DNA of 64,000 bases from Lactobacillus kimbladii (lineage in GTDB: Bacteria; Bacillota; Bacilli; Lactobacillales; Lactobacillaceae). Shown here piece after piece: positions 47,915-56,950 of this stretch. The stretch's first letter is position 1. Each line of letters starts with the position of its first letter. The translations under genes and the position numbers were made by a program. Under the pieces are notes generated by a model. It saw only the letters and a list, made by a program, of their open reading frames with translations. It made no database searches and had not been told where the DNA came from. The stretch covers positions 558,001-622,000 of the forward strand of contig NZ_SCMB01000001.1 of assembly GCF_014323605.1 (NCBI RefSeq), in the 5' to 3' direction.

Positions 47915-48034
47915 TTTTTGATGAAAGACAAATACTAAAGTATAATTAACATTAACGTGAAAATTCAATTTAAAGCTTTTTAGATAATGATCAATCTAGA
48001 GAAAAAAGCTTACAAACTAAGGGAGGGTTTGAAT

Positions 48035-48991
48035 ATGAGTAACATAAAAGTTTTAGTAACAGGAAGAATGCCAGAAGCTGGTTTAACGGAGTTAAGAAAA
48101 AACTTTGCTGTGACCCGTAAACCAGAAAAAGAAGGTAGGGCTTGGGTTTTAGCACACCTATCTGAATATGAAGGTTTGATACTCATGGGGACACAGGCTG
48201 ACCGTGAATTAATTGATGCCGGCACTAATTTGAAAATTATTTCTGCTAGTGGCGTTGGCTATGACAAAATTGACATTGACTATGCGAAACAAAAAGGAAT
48301 TGTTGTTGCCAATTGTCCTAAAAGCGTTCTTATTCCTACCGCAGAAATGACATTTGCCTTAATTTTAGCAACTATGAGACGTTTGCATTTTTATGATAAA
48401 ACTATTCGCACTGACAAATGGGTTGATGTTTCTCAACCGGAAAATATGGGAACAGGGCTCCAGGGAAAAACACTTGGTATTTACGGTATGGGTCGCATTG
48501 GTTCTGAAGTAGCCAAGTACGCCCAAGTCTTTGGCATGAAAGTCATCTACCATAACAGACATCAGCTAAGTTCTCAAAAAGAAGCAAAAAAGAATGTTCA
48601 TTATGTAGATTTTGATACTTTTGTTAAAACAGCAGATGTGATTACCTTGCACGCCCCGGCAACTCCTTCTACAACAGGCGTTTTCGATGCTCAAATATTT
48701 AAGCAGATGAAAAAGACAGCTTATATTATCAATGTTGCTCGAGGTAAGCTGATTAAACAAAATGATTTAATTGCCGCATTGCAAAACGGTGACATTGCTG
48801 GAGCAGGTTTAGACGTATATGAAACTGAACCTGAAGTACCACAAGCTTTATGTGAACTAGATAATGTAATTTTATCACCTCATGCAGGCTCAGGAACACT
48901 GTCTGCCCGCACGAATATTGCTGCTGAGGCTTCACAAAATCTCATTTCATATTTACGGGATCATAAGCCATTAAATCAAGTTAATAAGTGA
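48035..48991 (+). CDS. D-isomer-specific 2-hydroxyacid dehydrogenase
   Basis: 318 residues from ATG 48035, which has a GGGAGGG site 8 bases upstream. The frame opens at 47987, but that start lacks a ribosome site. The NAD-binding motif is GIYGMGRIG, the catalytic Arg is in NVARGKL, the Glu is in ETEPEVP, and the His is in SPHAGSGT. It reduces a 2-oxoacid to the D-2-hydroxyacid with NAD(P)H. Sequence alone cannot separate glyoxylate/hydroxypyruvate reductase from other members. The classic D-lactate dehydrogenase pattern is not obvious. It is monocistronic with its own terminator. Confidence 0.9.
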   Translation: MSNIKVLVTGRMPEAGLTELRKNFAVTRKPEKEGRAWVLAHLSEYEGLILMGTQADRELIDAGTNLKIISASGVGYDKIDIDYAKQKGIVVANCPKSVLIPTAEMTFALILATMRRLHFYDKTIRTDKWVDVSQPENMGTGLQGKTLGIYGMGRIGSEVAKYAQVFGMKVIYHNRHQLSSQKEAKKNVHYVDFDTFVKTADVITLHAPATPSTTGVFDAQIFKQMKKTAYIINVARGKLIKQNDLIAALQNGDIAGAGLDVYETEPEVPQALCELDNVILSPHAGSGTLSARTNIAAEASQNLISYLRDHKPLNQVNK

Positions 48992-49020
48992 TCTTTTAAT
49001 TAGTAAAAATAATCATGAAT

Positions 49021-49048
49021 AAAAACCAAGTTTTTACTTGGCTTTTTT
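49021..49048 (+). terminator. Terminator after the dehydrogenase
   Basis: CCAAG and CTTGG form a short stem around TTTTTA and are followed by CTTTTTTCTTTT. It overlaps the -35 of the next promoter. Confidence 0.75.
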
Positions 49049-49095
49049 CTTTTACAGAAATATAATATGAAGCTAACTACATGAAGTATACTTCA
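49038..49095 (+). promoter_or_regulatory. Promoter and palindromic operator of the XRE unit
   Basis: TTGGCT (49038-49043) and TATAAT (49061-49066) are spaced by 17 bases. A perfect 14-base palindrome, TGAAGTATACTTCA (49082-49095), lies just past the expected transcription start and before the regulator gene. This is a natural place for autorepression. Confidence 0.65.
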
Positions 49096-49113
49096 CATTA
49101 CTAAGAAGGTGAG

Positions 49114-49332
49114 ATTATCAAAAATTTAGTTAAGGAAAATAGAAAAAAGCTGCACTTAACGCAACGTGAACTTGCTGTCAAAGTGGGTGTCACCGAACGA
49201 ACGATTATCACAGTAGAAAAGGGTAAATACAAGCCCTCACTCATCTTGGCGTATAAACTAGCGCAAGTTTTTAGGACCGATATTGAAACCTTATTTTGTT
49301 TACAGGAATATATAGAAAATGAAGAAGAATAA
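49114..49332 (+). CDS. XRE-family regulator with apparent ATT start
   Basis: The frame gives IIKNLVKENRKKLHLTQREL, AVKVGVTERTIITVEKGKYK, PSLILAYKLAQVFRTDIETL and FCLQEYIENEEE, about 72 residues. This is a complete small Cro/CI-type HTH of the YgzD/YozG-like group (usually M-IKN-KELR-LTQ-ELA). No ATG, GTG or TTG exists in frame before the HTH. An AAGAAGGTGAG site stands right before ATT-ATC, so ATT 49114 is the probable start. The end overlaps the next gene by 14 bases. It probably represses its own two-gene unit. Confidence 0.75.
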   Translation: MIKNLVKENRKKLHLTQRELAVKVGVTERTIITVEKGKYKPSLILAYKLAQVFRTDIETLFCLQEYIENEEE

Positions 49333-49777
49333 GAAAAGAAAGATCAAATATTATTTCGCAGCATGCTTTTTTACATTTTTAGCGCTTCTTGAGTTGGTGC
49401 TGATCAGTTTAGAGGTTCTGCGGCACCGCAGGCAAACCGATATACCGAAAAATATTATTTATGCAGTTTTTGCTATTAGTTTTGCTTTTTATCTTTATTA
49501 TAAAGCCAAAACTGTGGGTACAGATAAAGATGATGAAGACGAGCGTGATGAGTTTATTGTAGTGAAAACCGATCACCAAATGTATAAAATAGCTAACTGG
49601 TTAATTTATATTCTGAGCCTGGTCTTTATAACTAGCGCAGCGTTCATGTATGAAGCTCAAGGCTTTACGACACCGGTCATAATATTGACAACCATTGCCG
49701 CTACTTTAAGCGTCTTATGGAACTTATTATTATTAATTGAAATGATTTTAGGTATTACCAATGAACTTAGAAACTGA
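49319..49777 (+). CDS. Four-span membrane protein partnered with XRE regulator
   Basis: 152 residues. Spans are at about 9-32, 44-62, 92-112 and 118-143. The loop KDDEDERDEFIVVKTDHQMYKIANW matches the conserved DERDE loop of DUF2178/DUF3796-like membrane proteins, which are typically encoded beside such small XRE regulators. The function is unknown. It overlaps the regulator by 14 bases, so the two are translated together. Confidence 0.75.
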   Translation: MKKNKKRKIKYYFAACFFTFLALLELVLISLEVLRHRRQTDIPKNIIYAVFAISFAFYLYYKAKTVGTDKDDEDERDEFIVVKTDHQMYKIANWLIYILSLVFITSAAFMYEAQGFTTPVIILTTIAATLSVLWNLLLLIEMILGITNELRN

Positions 49778-49964
49778 TGAGACATAAATATTGCTAAATA
49801 ATATCCAAGCAACTTTGCATTTTAGTACAAAATTTTTTCCACTTGCTTTCCTGATAGTGACCTCTTAGTTAAATAGTATTGTAATCACGGTTCTTCTCAA
49901 GTTTAATTAATTTATCATCTTTAATGAATGAAAAAATTATTAACAAAACTGAGGGAGAAAAATA

Positions 49965-51536
49965 ATGATTTACCATAACTATTCACATTTAAAATTCTTT
50001 TGGCTCAATGTTTTCGGTTTGATATACAGTACTTTAAATATCTTTGCTGCTTATATGCTTAGTAATTTGATTAATATGGCAACTAAGAGACAATTTTCAG
50101 TCTTACCTTCTTTAGTGACGCAGATCATAGTAGCGCTAACTATAATCTTAATTTCAGGCTTACTATTTAATTACTTAAAAACCGATGCCGTTAAGCAAAT
50201 TAACACTAAGTTGAGATCTAAAGTGTTAAAGGGAATGCTGCTAAATAAAGAAGAAGATAGTGCTAATTTAGGTTTTTTAACTAACGACTTTAAGTTATTA
50301 GAAACTAATCGTTATGAAGCTGAAATTGAAATTCTGATCTATACTTATACCGTTATTTTGGCGCTGGGTTATGCTTTATATTTAAACTGGTTTGTTACCT
50401 TGATTTATTTCGTGGGCTCAGCAATCCCTACAGTTGTGTCCAACTTTTTCCAAAAACCAATTCAAAAGGCTTCAGGTGATTGGACTAAGGCTAACGACAA
50501 GTATGTCAGCCAAACCAAAAATATTTTAGCTGGCACTGGAACTTTTAATTTATACGGCAAGCAAGACAATGCTGTTAAACAAAATAAGCGTGCGGTTGAA
50601 AGTCTGGAAGAAAAACTGGCCAAAATGAATGTGCTGAATAATAATACTAATACCTACCTTAATATTATTGCGATTGCCAGTGCATTTTTACTACCATTTG
50701 CTTTTGGGACATTATTGGTAGTCAATGGTCAAATAACATTAGGAGCATTATTTGCCATCACTCAGCTTTCTAATTCTTTTGTTAATCCTATCTTGCAAAT
50801 TTTAAATGAACGAAACAATTTATCTACCACTAAGGGTATTGTTAACAAGATCAAGCAGTTTATTGCTAAAGGTGAGCAAAAACCGCAAAACGGTGTTGCT
50901 ACTGACGACTTTAAACAATTAGAAGTGAAAAATCTGACTTTAAAACGGCAGGATAAAGAATTAGCTAGTCAAATTAATTTTGCAGTTGCAAAAGGACAAA
51001 AGGTTGCGGTAATTGGACCATCTGGCTCTGGTAAATCCACCATGCTCCAATATTTAATGTATGGTGATTATGGTCAGGCACAAGAAGAGTTGCTTAATCA
51101 AAAGGCCGTTAAACCTGGTACTTTTACTAATTTGTTTGCATATTCAAGCCAAAGCGCGGTCATCTTTGCCGACTCATTGTGGTTTAATCTTACTTTGGGT
51201 GCAGACCTCCCCTTAGAAGAAGTTACGGAAGTTTGTGATCATTTAGAACTGGGACTGCTGGTTAAAGAAAAAGGTTTTGACTACCAATTAGGTGATAATG
51301 CGGATCAATTATCCGGTGGTCAGTTAGCACGAATTGAATTAGCAAGGGCAATTTTGGCCAAACGACCAATTTTATTACTGGACGAAGTTAACGCCTCATT
51401 AGATAAGGCTACTTCTCAAGCAATTCATGACTACTTGTTTGACTCAGACTTTACTTTCATTGAGGTTATTCACCACTATGAGCCAGCAGAGTTAAAGCGT
51501 TATGATGCTGTAATTGACTTTAATAATTATATTTAA
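49965..51536 (+). CDS. ABC exporter, fused permease and ATPase
   Basis: 523 residues with six spans in the first 290 and an ATPase at about 320-520. The motifs are VIGPSGSGKSTMLQYL (Walker A), QLSGGQLARIELARAIL (signature), ILLLDEVNASLD (Walker B) and EVIHHYEP (H-loop). It is a half-size exporter that should form a dimer. It is clearly related to the protein at 58804-60402 over its full length. ATG follows GAGGGAG. The substrate is unknown and could be peptide, lipid or drug. It is a single gene with a terminator. Confidence 0.88.
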   Translation: MIYHNYSHLKFFWLNVFGLIYSTLNIFAAYMLSNLINMATKRQFSVLPSLVTQIIVALTIILISGLLFNYLKTDAVKQINTKLRSKVLKGMLLNKEEDSANLGFLTNDFKLLETNRYEAEIEILIYTYTVILALGYALYLNWFVTLIYFVGSAIPTVVSNFFQKPIQKASGDWTKANDKYVSQTKNILAGTGTFNLYGKQDNAVKQNKRAVESLEEKLAKMNVLNNNTNTYLNIIAIASAFLLPFAFGTLLVVNGQITLGALFAITQLSNSFVNPILQILNERNNLSTTKGIVNKIKQFIAKGEQKPQNGVATDDFKQLEVKNLTLKRQDKELASQINFAVAKGQKVAVIGPSGSGKSTMLQYLMYGDYGQAQEELLNQKAVKPGTFTNLFAYSSQSAVIFADSLWFNLTLGADLPLEEVTEVCDHLELGLLVKEKGFDYQLGDNADQLSGGQLARIELARAILAKRPILLLDEVNASLDKATSQAIHDYLFDSDFTFIEVIHHYEPAELKRYDAVIDFNNYI

Positions 51537-51563
51537 AACATGGTTTCAAATAATATAGTAAAT

Positions 51564-51603
51564 AAAAAGCTTACTTTTTGTAAAAAGGGAGTAAGCTTTT
51601 TTA
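51564..51603 (+). terminator. Terminator after ABC exporter
   Basis: AAAAAGCTTACTTTTT pairs with GAGTAAGCTTTTTT. A second hairpin (CAGTGGCT/AGCCACTG, 51649-51672) lies on the other side and may end the converging LRR gene. Confidence 0.8.
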
Positions 51604-51684
51604 TGACACCAAGTATATATCTAAATTATTTCCAGCTATTTTTAATACAGTGGCTTTAGTAGTACAGCCACTGACTAAATATAT

Positions 51685-53919
51685 TTATTTTTCTTTCCGT
51701 TTACGTGTAAACCAGCCAATTACAGCAACTGTTCCTGTGACAATTATGCCAGTGAACATTATCATGAAATTGCTTTCTTTACTTTCACCAGTCTTGGCCA
51801 ATACATTGGTGCGCTTAGAAGTACTACTTAAGTTATGGCTTTTAATAGTAGAATGCTGAATAATCTGGGATCGCCGACCCGTTTTCTTTACATGATGCTG
51901 TTTTGAAACTGCTTTTTGTGGCTTTGGCCTGGTTGGCTTTTTCTGTTTATTTGGTTTTTCTGGTTTGGTAGAAGAATTAGTCGGGTTATTAACACTCGGA
52001 TTATTATTTTTTTTGGTGTAAATATAGGTGACATCTTGAGTCTGTGTACTAAAGAATCCAGTCGCATTCGTCGGTCTGGACTTTAAAGTATAGCCTGCAA
52101 GATCTTTGGCTCCAGTAGTATACCCGTCACCAACGTTACCGCTTAAAACAATTTCGGAAGTAAGTTTGTTACCATTTTCATCTTGGTAGTGAACAATCAC
52201 ATCAGCAGCTTTACTTGGGACATTAGGATTTACTGGCAGCTTGGTAGGAGCTTTTTTGTAGAGATAAACAACATCAGTTATAGTATTATCAGCAAAGCTA
52301 CCACTGGCATTGGCAGGAGTTTCTGCTAAAGCGTAGCCAGTAATATCTTTCGGCTTTGTGGTATATGGAGTGTTTAATCCACCAGTTTGTACATCATTAG
52401 GTGCTAGTTGGTTGCCCACTTGGTCTTGATAATGTGTAATAACAGCCGCATTGTATCTAACATAGGCATCGGCGTCTTTAGCAGGATTATAGTTAGTTAA
52501 AAGTTGTGGAGATGTCCAACGCTTATCTTTAAGCGCTTGAGGATGCTCTGTTGTCCCATCACCGACGTTAACCCAGACTCCGGGCGTATCTAAGCCAGTA
52601 TTTGATAGAGAATTTTTAGCACCTAGTTTTAAGTAGTTTAAACCTGCCAGTCCGTTTAGCATATTATCGCTGCTAGTAACAGAGTCCATATTGAAATTAC
52701 TGATATCAAGGCTGGTTAAGCCACTATCTCCTGAAAACATTTCCATCATGTCAGTTACCTTGTCCGTGTTAAAGTGACTAACGTCTATCTTTGTCAAATT
52801 GGTGCAAAAGGCAAACATTCCGTTCGTGCTAGTAACATTACTAGTGTTGAAGTGGCTGACATCTAATTGATTCAGACTCATACAGTATAAAAACATGCCT
52901 ACAGTTTGTTCAGCGCTGCTGGTATCAAAGCTAGCAACATTTAAATTTGATAACTTAAGGCACATGCCAAACATAGCAGACATATCCGTTACTTTTGCTG
53001 TATTGAAGCTACTAATGTTTAATGCCGTCAAGTTTCGACAGGCATAAAACATAGAATTCATGTTTTCAACATTTTTAGTGTCAAAATTATTCAGATTTAA
53101 GTTGGTTAAGCTTGTGCAAAGATTAAACATAGTACTCATGTCTTTAACTTTTGCTGTATTAAACGAACTAACATCAAGATTTGTTAAGGCAGAACAAGAC
53201 TTAAAAAGCTTGTTCATATCAGTTACATTACTCGTATTAAAGCCACTCAAATCTAGACTTTTTAAATTTTTATCATTAGAGAACATAGAGGCCATATTCG
53301 TAACTTGGCTTGTGTCAAAGTTAGATAAGCCCTCAAACTCTTCTAAGTCGTTTAAATCACTGAAGAGACCAGCCGCAGATCCCTTGATAGCTAGAGGTCC
53401 GTCGATAACAATCTTTTTGGGTTTATTAGTGAGAAAGAATTGGCTAATTGTTCTAGGTACATCATTACTATCAGCTGTTATATTACCAGAAATAGTGGCA
53501 ACTTCTTGATCAGGATCATATGTAAGATGAGCACCATTACTATCAGATGATATTAAGTTGGCTTTTGTAGCAATCTTTTGCTGTTCATTTTCACCATGTG
53601 TAACTGCAGGAGGCACGTCTTTTTGATTGGCTGCTTTAGCATCTGCATCAGAATTCTCATTATTTTTCGTAGAGATTACCGGCACACTAATTAATGAAGT
53701 TGTCTGATCTTTCGAATCACTATCAGCAGCATTTGTTTGGTCATTACCCTCATTTGTAGCAATAGGACTTTGTGAATCTACATTAGATTTTGTATCATTT
53801 CCAGATACAAGATGAGAAGCAGCAAGATGGTCTGCCTTAACTATTTGTGGACTGTTACCTAGTAAGCCGAGACTGACCACAAGGCCACCCAGCAGCAATT
53901 TTTCCTTGTTCTTATTCAT
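51685..53919 (-). CDS. BspA-type LRR surface protein with MucBP domains and LAKTG anchor
   Basis: 744 residues. A signal peptide (about 1-29) is followed by a Ser/Asp/Asn-rich region to about 150. About nine 23-24-residue DUF285/BspA leucine-rich repeats (pattern LDVSxFNTxxVTDMxxMFxxCxxL) reach to about 430. Two MucBP repeats follow (VITHYQDQVGNQLAP and VIVHYQDENGNKLTS), then a basic Pro/Lys-rich wall span. The sorting signal is LAKTGE, a hydrophobic span and RKRKEK. The motif has Ala where sortase A substrates have Pro. It is probably an adhesin binding mucus or matrix. ATG follows GAAGG. Confidence 0.88.
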   Translation of the reverse strand: MNKNKEKLLLGGLVVSLGLLGNSPQIVKADHLAASHLVSGNDTKSNVDSQSPIATNEGNDQTNAADSDSKDQTTSLISVPVISTKNNENSDADAKAANQKDVPPAVTHGENEQQKIATKANLISSDSNGAHLTYDPDQEVATISGNITADSNDVPRTISQFFLTNKPKKIVIDGPLAIKGSAAGLFSDLNDLEEFEGLSNFDTSQVTNMASMFSNDKNLKSLDLSGFNTSNVTDMNKLFKSCSALTNLDVSSFNTAKVKDMSTMFNLCTSLTNLNLNNFDTKNVENMNSMFYACRNLTALNISSFNTAKVTDMSAMFGMCLKLSNLNVASFDTSSAEQTVGMFLYCMSLNQLDVSHFNTSNVTSTNGMFAFCTNLTKIDVSHFNTDKVTDMMEMFSGDSGLTSLDISNFNMDSVTSSDNMLNGLAGLNYLKLGAKNSLSNTGLDTPGVWVNVGDGTTEHPQALKDKRWTSPQLLTNYNPAKDADAYVRYNAAVITHYQDQVGNQLAPNDVQTGGLNTPYTTKPKDITGYALAETPANASGSFADNTITDVVYLYKKAPTKLPVNPNVPSKAADVIVHYQDENGNKLTSEIVLSGNVGDGYTTGAKDLAGYTLKSRPTNATGFFSTQTQDVTYIYTKKNNNPSVNNPTNSSTKPEKPNKQKKPTRPKPQKAVSKQHHVKKTGRRSQIIQHSTIKSHNLSSTSKRTNVLAKTGESKESNFMIMFTGIIVTGTVAVIGWFTRKRKEK

Positions 53920-54173
53920 TATACTTAACCTTCATGTATTAAAAACAGTATATCGTGTACCTAAATGGAGTTTATCATATTTATTATATTAATTAATAAT
54001 TAAACGCACTAATATGTTTTAACAGGTGTAAGAATGCTTAAAGTAAAGCAAAATAGTTAGAGTGGTTTTAATTACTAACTATTTATATATATTATATATT
54101 AATACAATTATTTTAATTTTTAAGTATTGAATGAAACACTTTTTCGTCATTTTTCGTTGCACATATGGTTAAG

Positions 54174-54413
54174 CTAACTAGTTAAAATTGCTATAGCTGT
54201 TAGTAATAGTCTAGCAAATATAACAAATAGACTTTCTTTTTGCTTTTCTACAGTTTTAGACAAATACAGTAGCAGCATTGGTATTTTTAGCAATTTTTTT
54301 AAAACCGGAGTTTTAATTGCAGCCTTATGGTCAGCCAGGTATTGACTTACAATATGATTTACTTTTACTATTGAGGATTGCTGTCTCTTGAACCAAGTGA
54401 AGTTGCTAACCAC
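54174..54413 (-). CDS. Open frame of doubtful status
   Basis: 79 codons from GTG 54413, basic and then hydrophobic (LLKIPMLLLYLSKTV, FVIFARLLLTAIAIL). The frame stays open upstream to about 54520 without any ATG. There is no ribosome site and no recognised family. It may be a decayed gene or chance. The rest of 53920-54571 is very AT-rich and holds the LRR gene promoter and the hairpin at 54489. Confidence 0.2.
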   Translation of the reverse strand: MVSNFTWFKRQQSSIVKVNHIVSQYLADHKAAIKTPVLKKLLKIPMLLLYLSKTVEKQKESLFVIFARLLLTAIAILTS

Positions 54414-54488
54414 TTTTTTAACCCCAATTACCGTTGATGCAATTGTGCCGAATTTATTATAAATGGTGCTTAAGAAACTAACTTTGCT

Positions 54489-54509
54489 TTTAGCTATAAT
54501 AGAGCTAAA
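54489..54509 (+). promoter_or_regulatory. Inverted repeat before the ABC-2 operon
   Basis: Perfect 7-base arms TTTAGCT and AGCTAAA enclose ATAATAG, which includes part of a TATAAT. It lies 62 bases before the first permease gene. It could be an operator on the promoter. Confidence 0.4.
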
Positions 54510-54571
54510 TAAAATATGATAAAATCATTGTTAATTACTTTTCATTTTTAGTAAATCAGGTAGGCATTTCC

Positions 54572-55690
54572 ATGAAGAGAACTTATTTTAAGGCAAATTT
54601 TACTATTGCACGCAAATCAAAGAAAAATATTCTGTTAATGGGCGCTTTGGTTTTATTCATGGTTCTCTTTGTATTAGTGGTTGAAGCTCAAAACTTGGGA
54701 GATAACTACCGTCAGTGGCGGTCATACTATGATTCTCTTGAGGTTAATATTAGTTATTTTGACAGCAGTCTATTACTCAAACAAGAATATAAAGAGACTT
54801 ATGACAATTTAAACGCCCAGGAAGGTTGTATTTTCAGTTTGCAAAATGGGGAAGTTTTAAGTGATCCACAAACTTATCTAGACGGGTCGATCATGTTATT
54901 TCAAACCATGTTAGACGGCTACCGCAATAATTATCTGGGAGCCAGCACATTGAACGTTCCACCCAAATATCAATTGCATCAAAGATTAGTTACGTATAAA
55001 TATCTTTATCGTCATCATATACCTGCAGTTATGAATTCAAAGGCATCAGCAACGTATTTAATCTATATTCTCAATTTTGTGGCTATTTTTATTTTCTTTT
55101 ATATTTTGCTTATTTCTAATGATGTGTGGATGGTTAAGTTGGATCATAAGACGGTTTTACGCAATATCCCTTATCGTGTAGAAGATGAGGTTAAAGGTAA
55201 AACCATGATCAATTTGGCTTTAACCTTGGGCCCTTTACTTATTGGATTAGTTGGTGCATATCTTTTTGCTGGCTTACGAAATGGCTTTCGCAGTTTAAAT
55301 TATCCTAATGTTTTTTACTTTAATAAAATAATAGCAATCCCAGTCTGGTTGGATTGTTTGCTCTTTTTACTTTATACCGCAGTATTGGTAGTATTTGTGA
55401 CCAGTTTAACTTTACTTCTTAACCAGTTGACTAAAAATGTATATCTCACTACCTTTATTGGTATTGCTCTATATGTATTAACGTATTTGCCTGCCAAAAT
55501 GCTTAAATTTATTGCTTGGCTGCCATCTGCATATTTAAATGTTAATGATGTGCTTAATGGCACTGTGGCAAGTAAAACAGGATTTGCAGGGCTAAACTTA
55601 GTCACCAGCGGCTGTATCCTATTAGTTTGGTCATTTATTTTGATCATCTGGTTCAGACACTTGGTTAATAAAGGAGGTATTGCACGATGA
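54572..55690 (+). CDS. ABC-2 type permease, first subunit
   Basis: 372 residues. One span lies near the N-terminus (about 20-40), a large external loop of about 120 residues follows (DNYRQWRSYYDSLEVNISYF...), and then five spans from about 165. It is a membrane subunit of a three-gene ABC transporter with the next two genes. Its end overlaps the second permease by 4 bases. This layout (two long permeases with big loops plus an ATPase) is common for antimicrobial-peptide or lantibiotic-type efflux. The substrate is inferred, not shown. Confidence 0.8.
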   Translation: MKRTYFKANFTIARKSKKNILLMGALVLFMVLFVLVVEAQNLGDNYRQWRSYYDSLEVNISYFDSSLLLKQEYKETYDNLNAQEGCIFSLQNGEVLSDPQTYLDGSIMLFQTMLDGYRNNYLGASTLNVPPKYQLHQRLVTYKYLYRHHIPAVMNSKASATYLIYILNFVAIFIFFYILLISNDVWMVKLDHKTVLRNIPYRVEDEVKGKTMINLALTLGPLLIGLVGAYLFAGLRNGFRSLNYPNVFYFNKIIAIPVWLDCLLFLLYTAVLVVFVTSLTLLLNQLTKNVYLTTFIGIALYVLTYLPAKMLKFIAWLPSAYLNVNDVLNGTVASKTGFAGLNLVTSGCILLVWSFILIIWFRHLVNKGGIAR

Positions 55691-56949
55691 AATGGCGTTA
55701 TTTCCTCTTTCAGTTGAAGGCTTTTTTGGTTAATCCCAAAAATATTGGATTGTTTATTGCTACTGTGATTATGTCTTTATATTTTAGTCTGGTCAGTGTG
55801 CCTAACCGTCAAGTAATTGAACAGGTCGATGCCAAGCCTATCAGAAAGGAATATATTGATGACACGGCCTTTTTAAAAGTGGCTATGCAAGAGATTGCTT
55901 ATTCCAAGAAGCCAGGTTATTATTCTATTCCTAGCAAAGGGGCAGTGGACGCTGTCAGTACTTACCCACAGGTCTTATCTTATGATAAAAAAATATTGCT
56001 TGCTATAAAGAAAAAAGACTGGGATGCTTATGCTAAAAACGCCAGTGCTCGTTATCAATATATTGACGAGTTAATCTTTGTAGAAGGTAACCAAAACTTT
56101 TTGTATCCAGCTGCGTACAATCAAAATGATAATTTTAAGCAGGATGGTCATTTTGGCTATCAACGGACGTATCACTTGTATAACGCACTTTTAGCCGGTA
56201 AAAAGGATAAGCAAACAGAGCTGAATAAAAATATTTTGGAAGAACGCACAGCCTTACAAGTAATTCAAAACTCACTTTCTGGCTGGACAGTCTTAATCAT
56301 GGTAGTGATAGTTTGTTTCTTTGCTGCAGACATTGAGACTAATGACAGGAAATATTATACGGTCTTGGAAAATATTCCTTTAAGTAAACGTACCATTTTA
56401 TGGTTGAAAACTGGAGTTGTTGAAGTAGGGGTTTTGCTTGACTTTGTAGTAGCTGGGATAATTGCTCTTCTTTGTATAGCACCTAGATATGGTTTGGGAT
56501 CATTAAGACTAAATACTGTTGATTATTTAGGCAAAATAAACTTCAAAGCAACCTTTAGGACTGAAACACTAGGTATGTATTATTTGCAGTTTATCATTTT
56601 TGCAATCATTATTTCGTTTATCTTTATCAGGTTGACAATTCTGCTATCAATCGTTTTGCGTAACGAATATGTTGCCGGCATGCTTAGCAGTTTGTTTGCT
56701 ATCAGTGCGAAGATGCTTTACTTCTCGTTGGGCATGGGCTTTGTTTACCCGTTTTTGGAAAAATGGCCTATGACTTACTTTTCTATCGGTGACAGTATTA
56801 CCGGCAACTTGGCTTATTTGATGGATGCACCCGGATGGGGCTTTACTGCTGGCTTAGGACCACTCATTTGTCTGGCACTTGTCATTGAAATTTTACTGTT
56901 TTTGTTCACGCAAATTAAAAGCATCCCTTTAGTTAGACGAGGTGATTAA
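55687..56949 (+). CDS. ABC-2 type permease, second subunit
   Basis: 420 residues with the same topology as the preceding protein. A first span at about 18-36 is followed by an outside loop to about 190, then five spans (SGWTVLIMVVIVCFFAADI onward). The IETNDRKYYTVLENIPLSKR segment after the second span is the usual coupling loop of ABC-2 permeases. It starts by a 4-base overlap (ATGA) with the first permease and overlaps the beginning of the ATPase region. Confidence 0.8.
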   Translation: MKWRYFLFQLKAFLVNPKNIGLFIATVIMSLYFSLVSVPNRQVIEQVDAKPIRKEYIDDTAFLKVAMQEIAYSKKPGYYSIPSKGAVDAVSTYPQVLSYDKKILLAIKKKDWDAYAKNASARYQYIDELIFVEGNQNFLYPAAYNQNDNFKQDGHFGYQRTYHLYNALLAGKKDKQTELNKNILEERTALQVIQNSLSGWTVLIMVVIVCFFAADIETNDRKYYTVLENIPLSKRTILWLKTGVVEVGVLLDFVVAGIIALLCIAPRYGLGSLRLNTVDYLGKINFKATFRTETLGMYYLQFIIFAIIISFIFIRLTILLSIVLRNEYVAGMLSSLFAISAKMLYFSLGMGFVYPFLEKWPMTYFSIGDSITGNLAYLMDAPGWGFTAGLGPLICLALVIEILLFLFTQIKSIPLVRRGD

Positions 56950-56950
56950 A

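Noticed and set aside
53060-53509. 149-residue plus-strand frame inside the LRR gene
   Set aside because: It is antisense to regular leucine-rich repeats, which keep the opposite frame open. There is no start signal.
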